A DNA stretch of 64,000 bases from Caulifigura coniformis (GTDB lineage Bacteria > Planctomycetota > Planctomycetia > Planctomycetales > Planctomycetaceae): assembly GCF_007745175.1 (NCBI RefSeq), contig NZ_CP036271.1:6697147-6761146 (forward strand), given 5' to 3'. Shown in pieces: positions 8,005 through 16,830 of the stretch; the stretch's first letter is position 1, and every line of letters starts with the position of its first letter. The position numbers and the translations under genes were made by a program. Below the pieces are notes generated by a model. The model saw only the letters and a program-made list of their open reading frames with translations, ran no database searches and was not told the origin of the DNA.

Positions 8005-9714
8005 TCAGCTCGATGGAAAAGCGGACCTGTTGAACTCGCTCACGAACTCGTACGCCACCGCCCGAACCGGGCAACCATCGCCACGGGAGATCCGCAGCGG
8101 AAACGCCATGAACTCCACAACGTCGCTTTGAAGCTGATCGAGATGCGCCAGCCCTTCGACGATGCACACGTTGCCGCCCAGCAGGATCCGGTGGACTTCG
8201 GTCAGCTCCCGCATGTCGTTCACATCCGCGACGGACGGGGGCTCGACTCCCACCAGCGCCACGCCGCGATCGACCAGCCACTGTGCCAGCTCCGCCGAGA
8301 TCCGCGGCAGCCCGTTGCGGTAGTCGTCGGTTCCAAACCGCTTGTGCCAGTCCGTCCGCAGCAGCAGGCGGTCGCCCGGCCCGATGAGGTCAGCCACCAC
8401 GCCGAAGTCGTCGACCGTCAGCAACTGTTTCGGAGCCGTGGGCGTCAGGTCGATCACGCGCGCCGGACCGCAGCAGACTTCCAGCGCCTGCTCATCGATC
8501 GTCGCCCCTTCAGCCAGGAAATGCCGCGGCGCATCCATGTGCGTTCCGCAGTGCGAATAGAGGGTGAGCGTCGTCGCGTTCCAGCCGTCCCGTTCGAGTG
8601 TTCGAAAATCCGTCACCGAAGCGTTCGGCAGCGATTCGTCGATCCGCAGTGACAGATCGACGAACCGCCGCGAACCGCTCCTCGCTCCGCCGGGTGCGAC
8701 GGGCCGGTTCTCCCTGGCCGACTGGTAGACCGCTTCGACCACGGCCAGCGTCTTGAGATATTCCGCGCCGTTCGTCTCGAACTCCGCGCCCGAGTTCAGG
8801 CAATCGATGAAATGCCGCTGCGTGAAATAGACGCAGTCGCCACCGAAGCCACGGTCGACGTGCGTGTACGCGTGTGTCGTCTCCCGTCCCCCCAGGGGCT
8901 GGACCGTCAAACCGCCATCGGACGCCAGCCGGATCGATCCGCCGTTTCCCTCGACCAGCATCTCGCCGAAGGTGTAGCGCGGGTCGGCCGCCGTGCTGTC
9001 GTTGAACCGGTTCGCGTCCCACACCGCGACCGCTCCCCCCTTCATTCGGAACGTCAGCAATCCCGTGTCTTCCCCGGCGATGACGTCGTTCAGCCGTCGC
9101 AGCACGCTGTACGTCTCGACGATCTCGCCGCCGAGGAAACGGAACAGGTCGATGAGGTGGACTCCCGTTTCGTGCACCAGCAGTCGCGGCATGTCGCGGA
9201 AATAAGGCTGCCGCGCGAGATAGGCGTCCGGTCCCCAGCCATCGCCGAGGCGGGTCCGCATCGTCAGCGAATGCAGCCGGTCTCCGACGGCCCCCACGTC
9301 GATCAACCTTCGGATCTCGCGATGCCACGGCTGGAACCGGAAGTTCTCATGCACCATGAACCGCACGCCGCGGCGCGCGGCTTCTTCCACGATCCGCCGT
9401 GCCGTCCGGTAATCCGGGGCCAGCGGCTTCTGGCAGATGATGTTCAGCTGTGCTTCGGCCGCCTGTTCGACCAGCGCGCGATGGCTCGCCGGTGGGGTGA
9501 TGATGTCGACGAAATCGACAGGGCCCAGCTTCAGCGCCTGGGACAGGTCTTTCACCGCATGACGAATCTCGAACCGCTTCGCCGCCTCCCTCGCCCTGGC
9601 CTCATCGACATCGCAGAGCGCAACGATCTCGACATCCTCCATCCGGCGCCAGGCGTCGAGATGGAACTGGCTGAAATAGCCAGCCCCGATGCAGATCCCG
9701 CGGCGGCGCGTCAT
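8005..9714 (-). CDS. Gfo/Idh/MocA oxidoreductase fused to a cyclase (kynurenine-formamidase-like) domain
   Basis: A single 569-residue frame holds two enzymes. Residues 1 to about 340 are a Gfo/Idh/MocA oxidoreductase: GAGYFSQFHL nucleotide motif, CQKPLAPD (the EKP-type motif with Gln for Glu) and MVHENFRFQPWH, and a C-terminal alpha/beta domain. Residues about 355-569 are a metal-dependent cyclase/formamidase with RFVDLSLRIDES, HCGTHMDAPRHF (HxGTHxDxPxH zinc motif) and GGNVCIVEGL. There is no stop between them and the linker is short (GGARSGSRR). The stop precedes the tartrate-type dehydrogenase start by 3 nt, and the start overlaps the MFS stop by 4 nt, so all three are translated together. 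Either domain's substrate is unknown. Confidence 0.85.
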   Translation of the reverse strand: MTRRRGICIGAGYFSQFHLDAWRRMEDVEIVALCDVDEARAREAAKRFEIRHAVKDLSQALKLGPVDFVDIITPPASHRALVEQAAEAQLNIICQKPLAPDYRTARRIVEEAARRGVRFMVHENFRFQPWHREIRRLIDVGAVGDRLHSLTMRTRLGDGWGPDAYLARQPYFRDMPRLLVHETGVHLIDLFRFLGGEIVETYSVLRRLNDVIAGEDTGLLTFRMKGGAVAVWDANRFNDSTAADPRYTFGEMLVEGNGGSIRLASDGGLTVQPLGGRETTHAYTHVDRGFGGDCVYFTQRHFIDCLNSGAEFETNGAEYLKTLAVVEAVYQSARENRPVAPGGARSGSRRFVDLSLRIDESLPNASVTDFRTLERDGWNATTLTLYSHCGTHMDAPRHFLAEGATIDEQALEVCCGPARVIDLTPTAPKQLLTVDDFGVVADLIGPGDRLLLRTDWHKRFGTDDYRNGLPRISAELAQWLVDRGVALVGVEPPSVADVNDMRELTEVHRILLGGNVCIVEGLAHLDQLQSDVVEFMAFPLRISRGDGCPVRAVAYEFVSEFNRSAFPSS

Positions 9715-11006
9715 GAGTTCGCCTCCACGGATTTCCGGGGATCAATCCCCATCCAGGCCGCGACCGCCAACAGGTTCAGCGCGGCCGCGACGTAGAAGAA
9801 CGTGCGGTCCGAGCCGGTCCAGAGCTGGAGATACGGAAAGGCGATCCCGGTGAGGAACGAGCCCAGGTTGCCCGTCATGTTCATCACGCCCGACATCAAC
9901 CCGGCCCGCCGCCGGCCGACATCAATGCAGACCGACCACGAGGGGGCGAGAGTCATATCCGCGCCGAACACCGCGACGCTCAGCCACGCGACCGCGGAGA
10001 TTGCCGAGCCGGCCGCCGCGCACCCCGCCACGCCGACGGCCGCCAGCACGAAGCCGATGATCGCGGGCCAGCGCCGCGAGCCTTCCCACTTCCCTCTGCG
10101 GTAGATCGAGTCGACGAGCCAGCCCGCGAACCAGTTCCCGATGGCGCCTGCCACGAACGGCGCCGCCGCCAGGAAGCCGGCGTGCGTCGACGTCAGCTGG
10201 TACGTCTGCTTCAGGTGCGGGAACAGCCACGTCAGGCAGAAGAAGAAGGTGAAGTTGCTGCAGAAGTACTGTGCGCTCAGGAGGTACAGGTTCGCCGATC
10301 GTGAGAACGGAAGCAGCGAGGTTGCTCCTGCATCGTCACTCCGGCCGGCGCGCTGTCGGTCGGACGCGATCAGCGCCAATTCCTCCGTCGTGATTCCCGG
10401 ATGGTCGGCCGGATCGTTCCGGAACCATGCGAACCAGGCGATCGCCCACACGAACCCGATCACCATCAGCAGCACGAAGCTACCCCGCCATCCCAGTGCA
10501 TCAATCAGCAGCCCCATGAGCGGCAGCGCGAAGGCCGCCCCGAGCCGGCCTCCTGAAAAATTGATTCCCTGCACGAGGCCCCGCTCGCGCATCGGGATCC
10601 AGGCATACACCGCCCGCGCAATCCCCGGGAACGCTCCCGCCTCCCCTGCTCCGAACAGGAATCGAACCACGAGCAGCGATATCAACCCCGTCGCCGCGGC
10701 CGTCAGCCCGGTGAAGATCGACCAGAACACGACCACCAGCGTCAGCACCAGCCGCGGTCCATAGCGATCCGCCAGCCAGCCTGATGGCGCCTGGAACAAC
10801 GCATACCCCAGCGCGAACGCCGACATCACCCAGCCCATCTGCTCGCGGCTGAGGTCCAGCTCTCCCGACAGCGGCCCTTCCGCGGCCGAGATGCAGACCC
10901 GATCCACATACAGCAGGAGCGACAGGCTGAACGTGCCAACGACCAGCCACGCCCGCTTCGGAAGCGGAGTCGCCATTCGTTGCTCGACGGTCAGTTCGTT
11001 CGACAT
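9711..11006 (-). CDS. MFS transporter, ACS/hexuronate-like
   Basis: A major facilitator of about 431 residues from ATG 11006 (a longer frame opens at 11060; ATG 10979 before TPLPKRAW is another candidate). TM1 contains YVDRVCISAAEGPL and the TM2-3 loop is PSGWLADRYGPRLV. The YxDR...sxA plus GWLADRxGpR pattern fits the anion:cation symporter family, which includes hexuronate, glucarate and galactarate importers. GAGEAGAFPGIARA in TM4 and WIPMRERGLVQGINFSGGRLGAA also match that group. It is the first gene of the overlapping trio with the Gfo/cyclase fusion and the tartrate-type dehydrogenase, which suggests a sugar-acid substrate. Confidence 0.87.
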   Translation of the reverse strand: MSNELTVEQRMATPLPKRAWLVVGTFSLSLLLYVDRVCISAAEGPLSGELDLSREQMGWVMSAFALGYALFQAPSGWLADRYGPRLVLTLVVVFWSIFTGLTAAATGLISLLVVRFLFGAGEAGAFPGIARAVYAWIPMRERGLVQGINFSGGRLGAAFALPLMGLLIDALGWRGSFVLLMVIGFVWAIAWFAWFRNDPADHPGITTEELALIASDRQRAGRSDDAGATSLLPFSRSANLYLLSAQYFCSNFTFFFCLTWLFPHLKQTYQLTSTHAGFLAAAPFVAGAIGNWFAGWLVDSIYRRGKWEGSRRWPAIIGFVLAAVGVAGCAAAGSAISAVAWLSVAVFGADMTLAPSWSVCIDVGRRRAGLMSGVMNMTGNLGSFLTGIAFPYLQLWTGSDRTFFYVAAALNLLAVAAWMGIDPRKSVEANS

Positions 11007-11077
11007 CAGGTCTACCGACGCTCGGTGTCTGTTCTGCTGTGTCCGCTCAACTGTCTCCACAACTGTGTCCGCGGGAT

Positions 11078-13918
11078 CTACGGAACCTTCGTCACCGCCG
11101 CCGCAGGAGGCGGCGACACGTTCTTCGGCGCACTCCCCTCCAATGTCACGACAGCGATCCAGTCCTTTTCCACGTCGCTCGGCGGAGTTCCCAGGTCGCT
11201 GAACGCCCCTTTTCCCTCAATGCCCGGGATCGTTCCGGCCCTTAGCTTGCCGCCCCGCCGCGGATTGAACCACTCGACGCGATAACGGGCCTCCGGCAGC
11301 CACAGCCGGAACTCTTTCTCACCCCCCCGCCACTGCAGGGCATAGAGATGCCCCGGTTTGGCGAAGCAGCTGGTCTCGGGCGATCCGACGTATTGATCGG
11401 CCGATGCCATCTCCGTGAACGGCAGGTGCTTCTGGAAGAACTCGATCGCCGTCGTCGTCTGACGCCACATGTTGTCGCGACTGCGGAAGTCTTCCAGGTT
11501 GATGTCGTTGTGCGCGAAGTTGTAACCGAACAGCCATTCCACACCGGCCCCGCCCGACAGCAGGTGTCCCCACAGGTGGTCCTTCCGCACATCGTCGTGG
11601 TTGAAGTCGTCTTTATCGGGCTTCACTCCCGTGTTCGCCGGCCCGATCTCGTCCAGGCAAACGACCCACGGCCGCCCCGCCTCGGCCGACCGCCGGATCC
11701 ATTCCTTCGTCCAATGCCGGGTCTTGTTCGTCTGTAGCGACGCTCCATCGACATCGGGATCGCCCACAAGCGCCGAATAGACGCGCTCGATGTCGCGCGG
11801 GAACGTATGCACGACGACCATGTGTCGATACGGGTCATGCTGGTGGAAGTACCTGCAGAACGCCTTCTGCTGTTCGGTCGTGTTCGTGTTCTCTTCCCCC
11901 AGGTTCCAGGTGATCGCCGGATGGTGTCCGAACCGGGCGATCAGTTCGCGGAAGTACAGACGCCGCGTGGGTCCCAGGTCCCCGCCATCCAGCAGCTGGT
12001 CGTTCTCCTGCTCCTGCAGCACGAAATGCTGCATCATCCCGAGCTGGTCCATGTAGTCGAAAATGACTTCCCACTGGTCGAGCTTGCTGCAGTCGTAACG
12101 CACGCGTTCGTCCATCGAGGTCCACGGCCAGACGTCCTTCCCGTCCCCTTTGACGTTCATCGTCAGCATGTAGACCGAGTTCTGCCCGACCGACGCCAGG
12201 TAGTTGAGCGCCCCTGTGAGATTGCCTCCCCGACCATCGCGCCAGGTCGGGTCGCTCGCCCGCGCATCGAGCGCGTGCGGCAGGTAGCGGTGCGTTGGCT
12301 TGGTCTGGTCGAACTCGTAGTACGCCAGGAAGTTCTCCGGACTGTCGACGCCTCCCTTGAGGAACCACGTCCCGTCCCCGGCAAACTTCAGGTACCGCTG
12401 TCCCACATAGTCGAGCGTTCCCCTTCCCCGGAAATCGGGGGCCTGCTTGTCGCTCGGACCGCATTCAAACGACCCGCTCGCGCCATCGAACGCGGTCGCG
12501 ATCCCGGCGGCCGCATCATCGGAAACCGCCACTTCCGGTCCCGACCGGAACGAGGCCTTGTAAGTCCAAGTGCCGGTCGACACGGGCCGGAAATGGACCC
12601 GCCAGCAGTTGCCGCTCTCCGCTCCGCTGTTGGCCGCATCGCCATCGGCCGCAAAGTAGCCCGGAACAACCAGGCTCTTGTCGCCGTTGGAGAAGGTCAC
12701 GTTCAGGCGGTAGTCGAAGAAGGGGTTGGGCGTCGCCGCTTCGGAAGTGTCCGGCCCGCGGAACGTCAGCGTCACCCGGTGCCACTGCTTCCGCTCGCCC
12801 GAGATCACCACCCCTTTCTGTTCAAGCGATTCCTCGACATGCCGTTTCGCCGGCGTCTTCGCCGTCTCCTGCTTCACGAGCTGACCGGCCCATGCAATCA
12901 GCCGCAGCCGCTGGTTGATGACGGAATCGCGCTTCCCCGCTTCCGACTTGCCCCAGTCCCCCTGCGCGCAGATCACGGCCAGCCCCAGGCCCGGCATCAT
13001 GACGGAGTTGTTTCCCGCATGTCCCAGGCTCATCACCGTGTCGGCCGGCGCATCGGGCCAGAACCGCTGGTCCGGATGCTGCGGGCCGGTCGCGTTGAAC
13101 CACCAGTTGAACCCGTAAACGCCCGGACCGGCGGTCGAGAAATGATCCGAGCCTCCCCCATACGAGGCGATCTTGAGGTAGTCGTCGGTCTCCGCGGGAA
13201 CGGTGTTCGGCAGGGAGTTCGGAACCTGCGGCTTCATGTTGTCGACGAAGTACTGCGCGGGGAGGATCTCTTTGCCGTTCCATTTCCCGTGATTCATCCA
13301 CAGCAGCACGATCCGTGAAAAGTCGCGCACGGACGCGCTCAGTCGCCGGTTCGTTTTGCGAAACGTAAGCCCATCTTCCAGCTGCAGCGCGCCGAATCGC
13401 TCGGAGGAGTTCGCGCACGCATCCGGGTCTTCCTGGAACACCTTGTCGAACAGCGTCTTCTGGTAGAGCTGGATCGCGAAGTCGTTATAGGCCCACGCCG
13501 CGCCCGGCGCCTCGGGACGGGCATAGCCGCTCGTCATCGATGCCAGGTGACGGAACGTCATCGACTGGTCCTTCGGCGAGAGCTCCCACCCGAAGTCCGC
13601 GATCTTGGCGTCGGGCGAAGCGACCTTCCCTTCCTTCATGGCAAACATGAGCAAGGTCGACAGCACTGGCTTGGCCGACGAATACCAGTCGCTCTTCTCG
13701 GCCTGGTCCCCCCAGCTGTGAACGAGCCGTCCGTCTTTGAGGATGCAGCCCCGCCCTCCCAGCGACTGAGCCACGGCCTCCAGCCGCTCCTCGCTGAGGC
13801 CAACCTCGGCCGCAGAGGTCGGCGTCCAATGAGCGCCGGGATAGTGCGTTTCACCGGCAACAAGCTGCGCCCCTTGCATTGCAACCAGGACCATCATCAA
13901 CGCGATCAGGCGATCCAT
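11078..13918 (-). CDS. Serine hydrolase (class C beta-lactamase fold) fused to a DUF5060/glycosidase/collagen-binding-like enzyme
   Basis: A 946-residue secreted protein with a signal peptide in residues 1-22 (MDRLIALMMVLVAMQGAQLVAG). Residues about 35-370 form a beta-lactamase/transpeptidase-like hydrolase with SxxK at S80-S-A-K83, a Tyr-containing AYND segment in place of the usual YxN, and GHAGNN near the HxG position. Residues about 385-475 look like DUF5060. A TIM-barrel glycosidase-like part follows with candidate acids in WNLGEENT and CLDEIG. The last ~70 residues (ALQWRGGEKEFRLWLPEARY) resemble the putative collagen-binding domain that ends such glycosidases. ATG 13918 is chosen because the longer frame from 14011 overlaps the pectate lyase gene. 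Confidence 0.8.
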   Translation of the reverse strand: MDRLIALMMVLVAMQGAQLVAGETHYPGAHWTPTSAAEVGLSEERLEAVAQSLGGRGCILKDGRLVHSWGDQAEKSDWYSSAKPVLSTLLMFAMKEGKVASPDAKIADFGWELSPKDQSMTFRHLASMTSGYARPEAPGAAWAYNDFAIQLYQKTLFDKVFQEDPDACANSSERFGALQLEDGLTFRKTNRRLSASVRDFSRIVLLWMNHGKWNGKEILPAQYFVDNMKPQVPNSLPNTVPAETDDYLKIASYGGGSDHFSTAGPGVYGFNWWFNATGPQHPDQRFWPDAPADTVMSLGHAGNNSVMMPGLGLAVICAQGDWGKSEAGKRDSVINQRLRLIAWAGQLVKQETAKTPAKRHVEESLEQKGVVISGERKQWHRVTLTFRGPDTSEAATPNPFFDYRLNVTFSNGDKSLVVPGYFAADGDAANSGAESGNCWRVHFRPVSTGTWTYKASFRSGPEVAVSDDAAAGIATAFDGASGSFECGPSDKQAPDFRGRGTLDYVGQRYLKFAGDGTWFLKGGVDSPENFLAYYEFDQTKPTHRYLPHALDARASDPTWRDGRGGNLTGALNYLASVGQNSVYMLTMNVKGDGKDVWPWTSMDERVRYDCSKLDQWEVIFDYMDQLGMMQHFVLQEQENDQLLDGGDLGPTRRLYFRELIARFGHHPAITWNLGEENTNTTEQQKAFCRYFHQHDPYRHMVVVHTFPRDIERVYSALVGDPDVDGASLQTNKTRHWTKEWIRRSAEAGRPWVVCLDEIGPANTGVKPDKDDFNHDDVRKDHLWGHLLSGGAGVEWLFGYNFAHNDINLEDFRSRDNMWRQTTTAIEFFQKHLPFTEMASADQYVGSPETSCFAKPGHLYALQWRGGEKEFRLWLPEARYRVEWFNPRRGGKLRAGTIPGIEGKGAFSDLGTPPSDVEKDWIAVVTLEGSAPKNVSPPPAAAVTKVP

Positions 13919-13967
13919 TGTGTCGTTCTCTTGTTCAGTCGATCGGGATGCCAGGCAGACTTCGCCG

Positions 13968-15197
13968 TTACTTCGTTCGCGAGACTGTTCCTGCAGCCTC
14001 TGCTCCCCCATCCTTCAATCGCGCGGCCCGCCAGGCCGGATAGGTTGTCTTCAGAAAATGGCTCGCGTAGCCCCCGTACCACGAATAGCCAGTCCGACGT
14101 TCCCGCTCGACTTCGGCAAGCGATTTGACCCGCAGCCCGTCACGATTCGCCAGGACCGGCTCATTCGTTTCGAGGTCATAGAATCGCGCCCACAACACCG
14201 GGGCCGTCGCGTCCTCAATAGCGACTACGTCATCGCGGCTTGTGTGGTTTTGATAGCGGATGGTCTCCGCTTCGACGCGAACGATCCGCAGGCCACGAAT
14301 CTGCGATTCTTCGAGCCACCGCGCACCGCCCTCGATGGCCGCCTCCATTTCTGCCGTCGGAGTGTCAAAAGACATCAGGTATTCCAGCACCCCCACCGTC
14401 TCGCTACTGATCAGCGCGGGCAACTCATAACTTCGCCCTTGCGTCGGCTTGAGCGTGATCTCGTCATACTGTGAGGCCCAGCCCGTCAGGACCCCGTTGC
14501 GTTTCACCTGGAGCGCCAGCAGGCATCGATCGCCACGTTCAACCGCCTCGCCGACTCGGGCGGCGAGTTCGGGAGGCAATGCCTGAAAAGGTTCACGGCG
14601 GTCCGCCGCCCGGTGCAATGTCGTCAGAACGCCGACCATCACGCCATCCACAATCGTGACGTGCGGACGATAGTCTCTCTTGTTTGGCCAACTATGCGGC
14701 CATCCGCCGTGCGGATACTGCGCTTTCAAAAGGAATTCGAGACCTCGAACCGCCGCGTCGCGATGTCGCTCGTTCCGGGTGACAGAATAGGCCCATGCGA
14801 GGAATTCCGTGTTGGGATACGACGCGTGGTTGTCGAGGCTGGTGTCTTCCCGCCAGTGCTCCTCAGCGGTCTCACGTCGCTCGTCCGGCGTGAGGATTCG
14901 GAGAGGATCGAAGTTAGGGGGCCAGCCCCCGTTCGCCCGCTGGTGGAGCAGCAGATTGTCCGCGATTTCGCGCGTCTGCTCTTCGCGATATCGCGCATAG
15001 TCCGTCCGGTTCGATTGATCCCGGTAGTGTTTGATCCCATCGCGAAATCCGCTCTGCCATCGCACGACGTCATCTTCGGCGTCAGCGACACGGACAGGCG
15101 CAGTCGACGCGATTGCCAATGACAGCGCAATGCACCGGATCCACCAGACGCACTGGCAAGCGAACTCCGTCCATAAGGATTCTGCTCCGCGCGTCAC
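13968..15197 (-). CDS. Pectate lyase, PL10 (PelA) family
   Basis: About 409 residues. The conserved block ANGGWPPNFD, a second GGWPHSWP, RGDRCLLALQVKRNGVLTGW, SQYD, YELPALISSETVGVLEYLM and TGYSWYGGYAS identify the PL10 pectate lyase family, which cleaves alpha-1,4-polygalacturonate by beta-elimination. I place the start at GTG 15197, where GGAGG sits 4 nt upstream, giving a long N-region and a hydrophobic core (IALSLAIASTAPVRVADA) as signal peptide. A frame extends further to a GTG at 15254. It is likely secreted and is the best evidence that the block acts on pectin. It is followed 50 nt later by the hydrolase-glycosidase fusion. Confidence 0.88.
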   Translation of the reverse strand: MTRGAESLWTEFACQCVWWIRCIALSLAIASTAPVRVADAEDDVVRWQSGFRDGIKHYRDQSNRTDYARYREEQTREIADNLLLHQRANGGWPPNFDPLRILTPDERRETAEEHWREDTSLDNHASYPNTEFLAWAYSVTRNERHRDAAVRGLEFLLKAQYPHGGWPHSWPNKRDYRPHVTIVDGVMVGVLTTLHRAADRREPFQALPPELAARVGEAVERGDRCLLALQVKRNGVLTGWASQYDEITLKPTQGRSYELPALISSETVGVLEYLMSFDTPTAEMEAAIEGGARWLEESQIRGLRIVRVEAETIRYQNHTSRDDVVAIEDATAPVLWARFYDLETNEPVLANRDGLRVKSLAEVERERRTGYSWYGGYASHFLKTTYPAWRAARLKDGGAEAAGTVSRTK

Positions 15198-15280
15198 ATC
15201 TCCTCCCCCAGACAGGCTGTCGCTCAAAGGAAGAACCTGGCCGCACAGATCCACCTCCGGGCGTCAATCCGGCCGCGTTT

Positions 15281-16306
15281 TCAGAATTCTCCGATCGGCT
15301 GCCCGTCATTTCGAGCGAGGAGCCGTTCCCAGGTGGAATCGATCACACCGTCTGTCCTCAGCGTCTGGATGGACTGGTCCATGTCCGCGTCGAGATTCTC
15401 GTTCACAAAGCGGACCGAACCGTCTCCCAGCACAAAATGCGATCCACCCGTATGGCGGCTGCCGAATACGCGCCGGGCCGTCGCCTGGCTTCCGCCGGGA
15501 GCTGGCCAGTAGGCGGTGAAGTTCAATTTGTACCGTCCGCAGCCCATTGCGTCGGCCAGACCTTTCTCGGAGTTTTGCCGAACTCCGCGCGTTGCCAGAA
15601 CGACGCCCGCATTCAGCGTTTGCGAAGACGCGTTCGTCGTGTGCATCTGCCAGCATCGCTCCCCCACCACCGCTGTATTGCTGGTTCCGTCGGTCATGTC
15701 TCGAAATGAGATGGAGCTGTTCACGAAGAAGACGCCATTGGCCGCGCCGGATGGAGCGCCGGGATTGCGCCGGAGCTCGCCGCTGCTGTTCACGCCAACG
15801 TAGCTCGACAGCGCGGTCGACTGCTTTGTGGTGTTGGTGACTCCGATGAACTGTCGCGCCGAGTTGAGAACTGGCCCGGTGTCCGTCGGGCAGCGGAAGG
15901 CCTCCATGGGCTTCTGCATCGCCTGAAGGTTCGCGGGGATGTCCAGCGATTGGGGCATCGGCAGCCTGCCAATATCGAGCTGATTGAACAGGGGAGCCTG
16001 GTCAATCTGCGGCAGCAGGAACGCGCTCCAGGCCCAGTTCCCCGTATCGATGTCCACGTTCTGGTCTCCGGTGGTGGGATCGGGATAGATCTGTACACAG
16101 CCCGGCGGGAAGCTCTTGTGGACATCGGCGTAGTTGTGCAGCGCCAGCCCCAACTGCTTCAGGTTGTTTTTGCACTGGGTGCGCCGGGCCGCCTCGCGGG
16201 CCTGCTGCACAGCCGGCAGCAGCAGTGCAATCAGGATCGCGATGATCGCGATCACCACCAGCAGCTCAATCAGCGTGAATCCGAAACGACGTCGCGCAGT
16301 CGACAT
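15281..16306 (-). CDS. DUF1559 prepilin-like protein
   Basis: A 341-residue DUF1559 protein. The leader is short and basic, followed by GFTLIELLVVIAIIAILIAL and AVQQAREAARRTQCKNNLKQ, with H-x9-DG (RH...LGDGSVRFV) near the C-terminus. It is a paralog of the gene at 3461-4456 with almost the same N-terminal 60 residues. It begins the long minus-strand block after the small lipoprotein gene and is followed by the pectate lyase after about 85 nt. Planctomycete carbohydrate clusters commonly carry one such gene; the role is unproved. Confidence 0.95.
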   Translation of the reverse strand: MSTARRRFGFTLIELLVVIAIIAILIALLLPAVQQAREAARRTQCKNNLKQLGLALHNYADVHKSFPPGCVQIYPDPTTGDQNVDIDTGNWAWSAFLLPQIDQAPLFNQLDIGRLPMPQSLDIPANLQAMQKPMEAFRCPTDTGPVLNSARQFIGVTNTTKQSTALSSYVGVNSSGELRRNPGAPSGAANGVFFVNSSISFRDMTDGTSNTAVVGERCWQMHTTNASSQTLNAGVVLATRGVRQNSEKGLADAMGCGRYKLNFTAYWPAPGGSQATARRVFGSRHTGGSHFVLGDGSVRFVNENLDADMDQSIQTLRTDGVIDSTWERLLARNDGQPIGEF

Positions 16307-16429
16307 GCGAAACCTCCGATAACGGGAAGCGAAACGACGACGAGAAACGCATTCAGCCCGGCTGGTCCGCCGCGGAGCGTGCCTTTCGACCAGCGGTCCT
16401 GTCAGAGCCCGCGAAACGACGACGCAGCA

Positions 16430-16633
16430 CTACCGCTTCCGCTTGCGCGTGTTCTTCTGATAATCGGCCTCGGCTCTGTCCTCGTCGGCCAGCCGGGCCT
16501 TGTCCTCGGCATCCTGCGCTGCCTGTTGATCTGCCGTCAGCGTGTCCGGCGGACGCCCGGAACAACCCGAGAGCGCCGCTCCGGCGACGAGCATCACGCT
16601 CAACCTGCGCCAGTGAGATCCGGTCATCAGCAT
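16430..16633 (-). CDS. Small charged lipoprotein
   Basis: A 67-residue lipoprotein: hydrophobic segment VMLVAGAALSGC with lipobox LSGC near residue 24, then a short highly charged tail (QQAAQDAEDKARLADEDRAE) ending in KNTRKRKR. Short proteins of this type often sit beside DUF1559 genes in planctomycetes. It is the first minus-strand gene facing the divergent XylR-like regulator, so the block's promoter should lie in 16634-16830. Function unknown. Another in-frame Met two residues later is possible as the start. Confidence 0.7.
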   Translation of the reverse strand: MLMTGSHWRRLSVMLVAGAALSGCSGRPPDTLTADQQAAQDAEDKARLADEDRAEADYQKNTRKRKR

Positions 16634-16830
16634 CGCCTTCTTGAGTGCGGAAAGAGGCTGTTGCTTGTAATGTCGGAGGAGTCGCGCCGGCGTCGTCCAG
16701 AAGTAGAGAATGACTTCGGCGCGTCAGTGATTGTCTTTCGCTGCACACCTATTGCCGATGAGATTTTGCGTATTTTTCATGCGACTTTCCGTTCGCGTGG
16801 AGATGAAATCGGCCTTAACTGGCGAACAGC
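16634..16830. promoter_or_regulatory. Divergent promoter/operator region between the catabolic block and the XylR-like gene
   Basis: This 197-bp gap separates the minus-strand lipoprotein gene from the plus-strand regulator. It is noticeably more AT-rich near 16740-16790 (GATTTTGCGTATTTTTCATG) than the flanking genes, as expected of a promoter. I could not identify a convincing sigma-70 pair or a clear operator palindrome. The regulatory role is inferred from layout only. Confidence 0.45.

Noticed and set aside
11807..13318. 503-residue open frame on the plus strand
   Set aside because: Antisense to the hydrolase-glycosidase fusion. Arg/Pro/His-rich composition and no domain sense; a GC-rich shadow.
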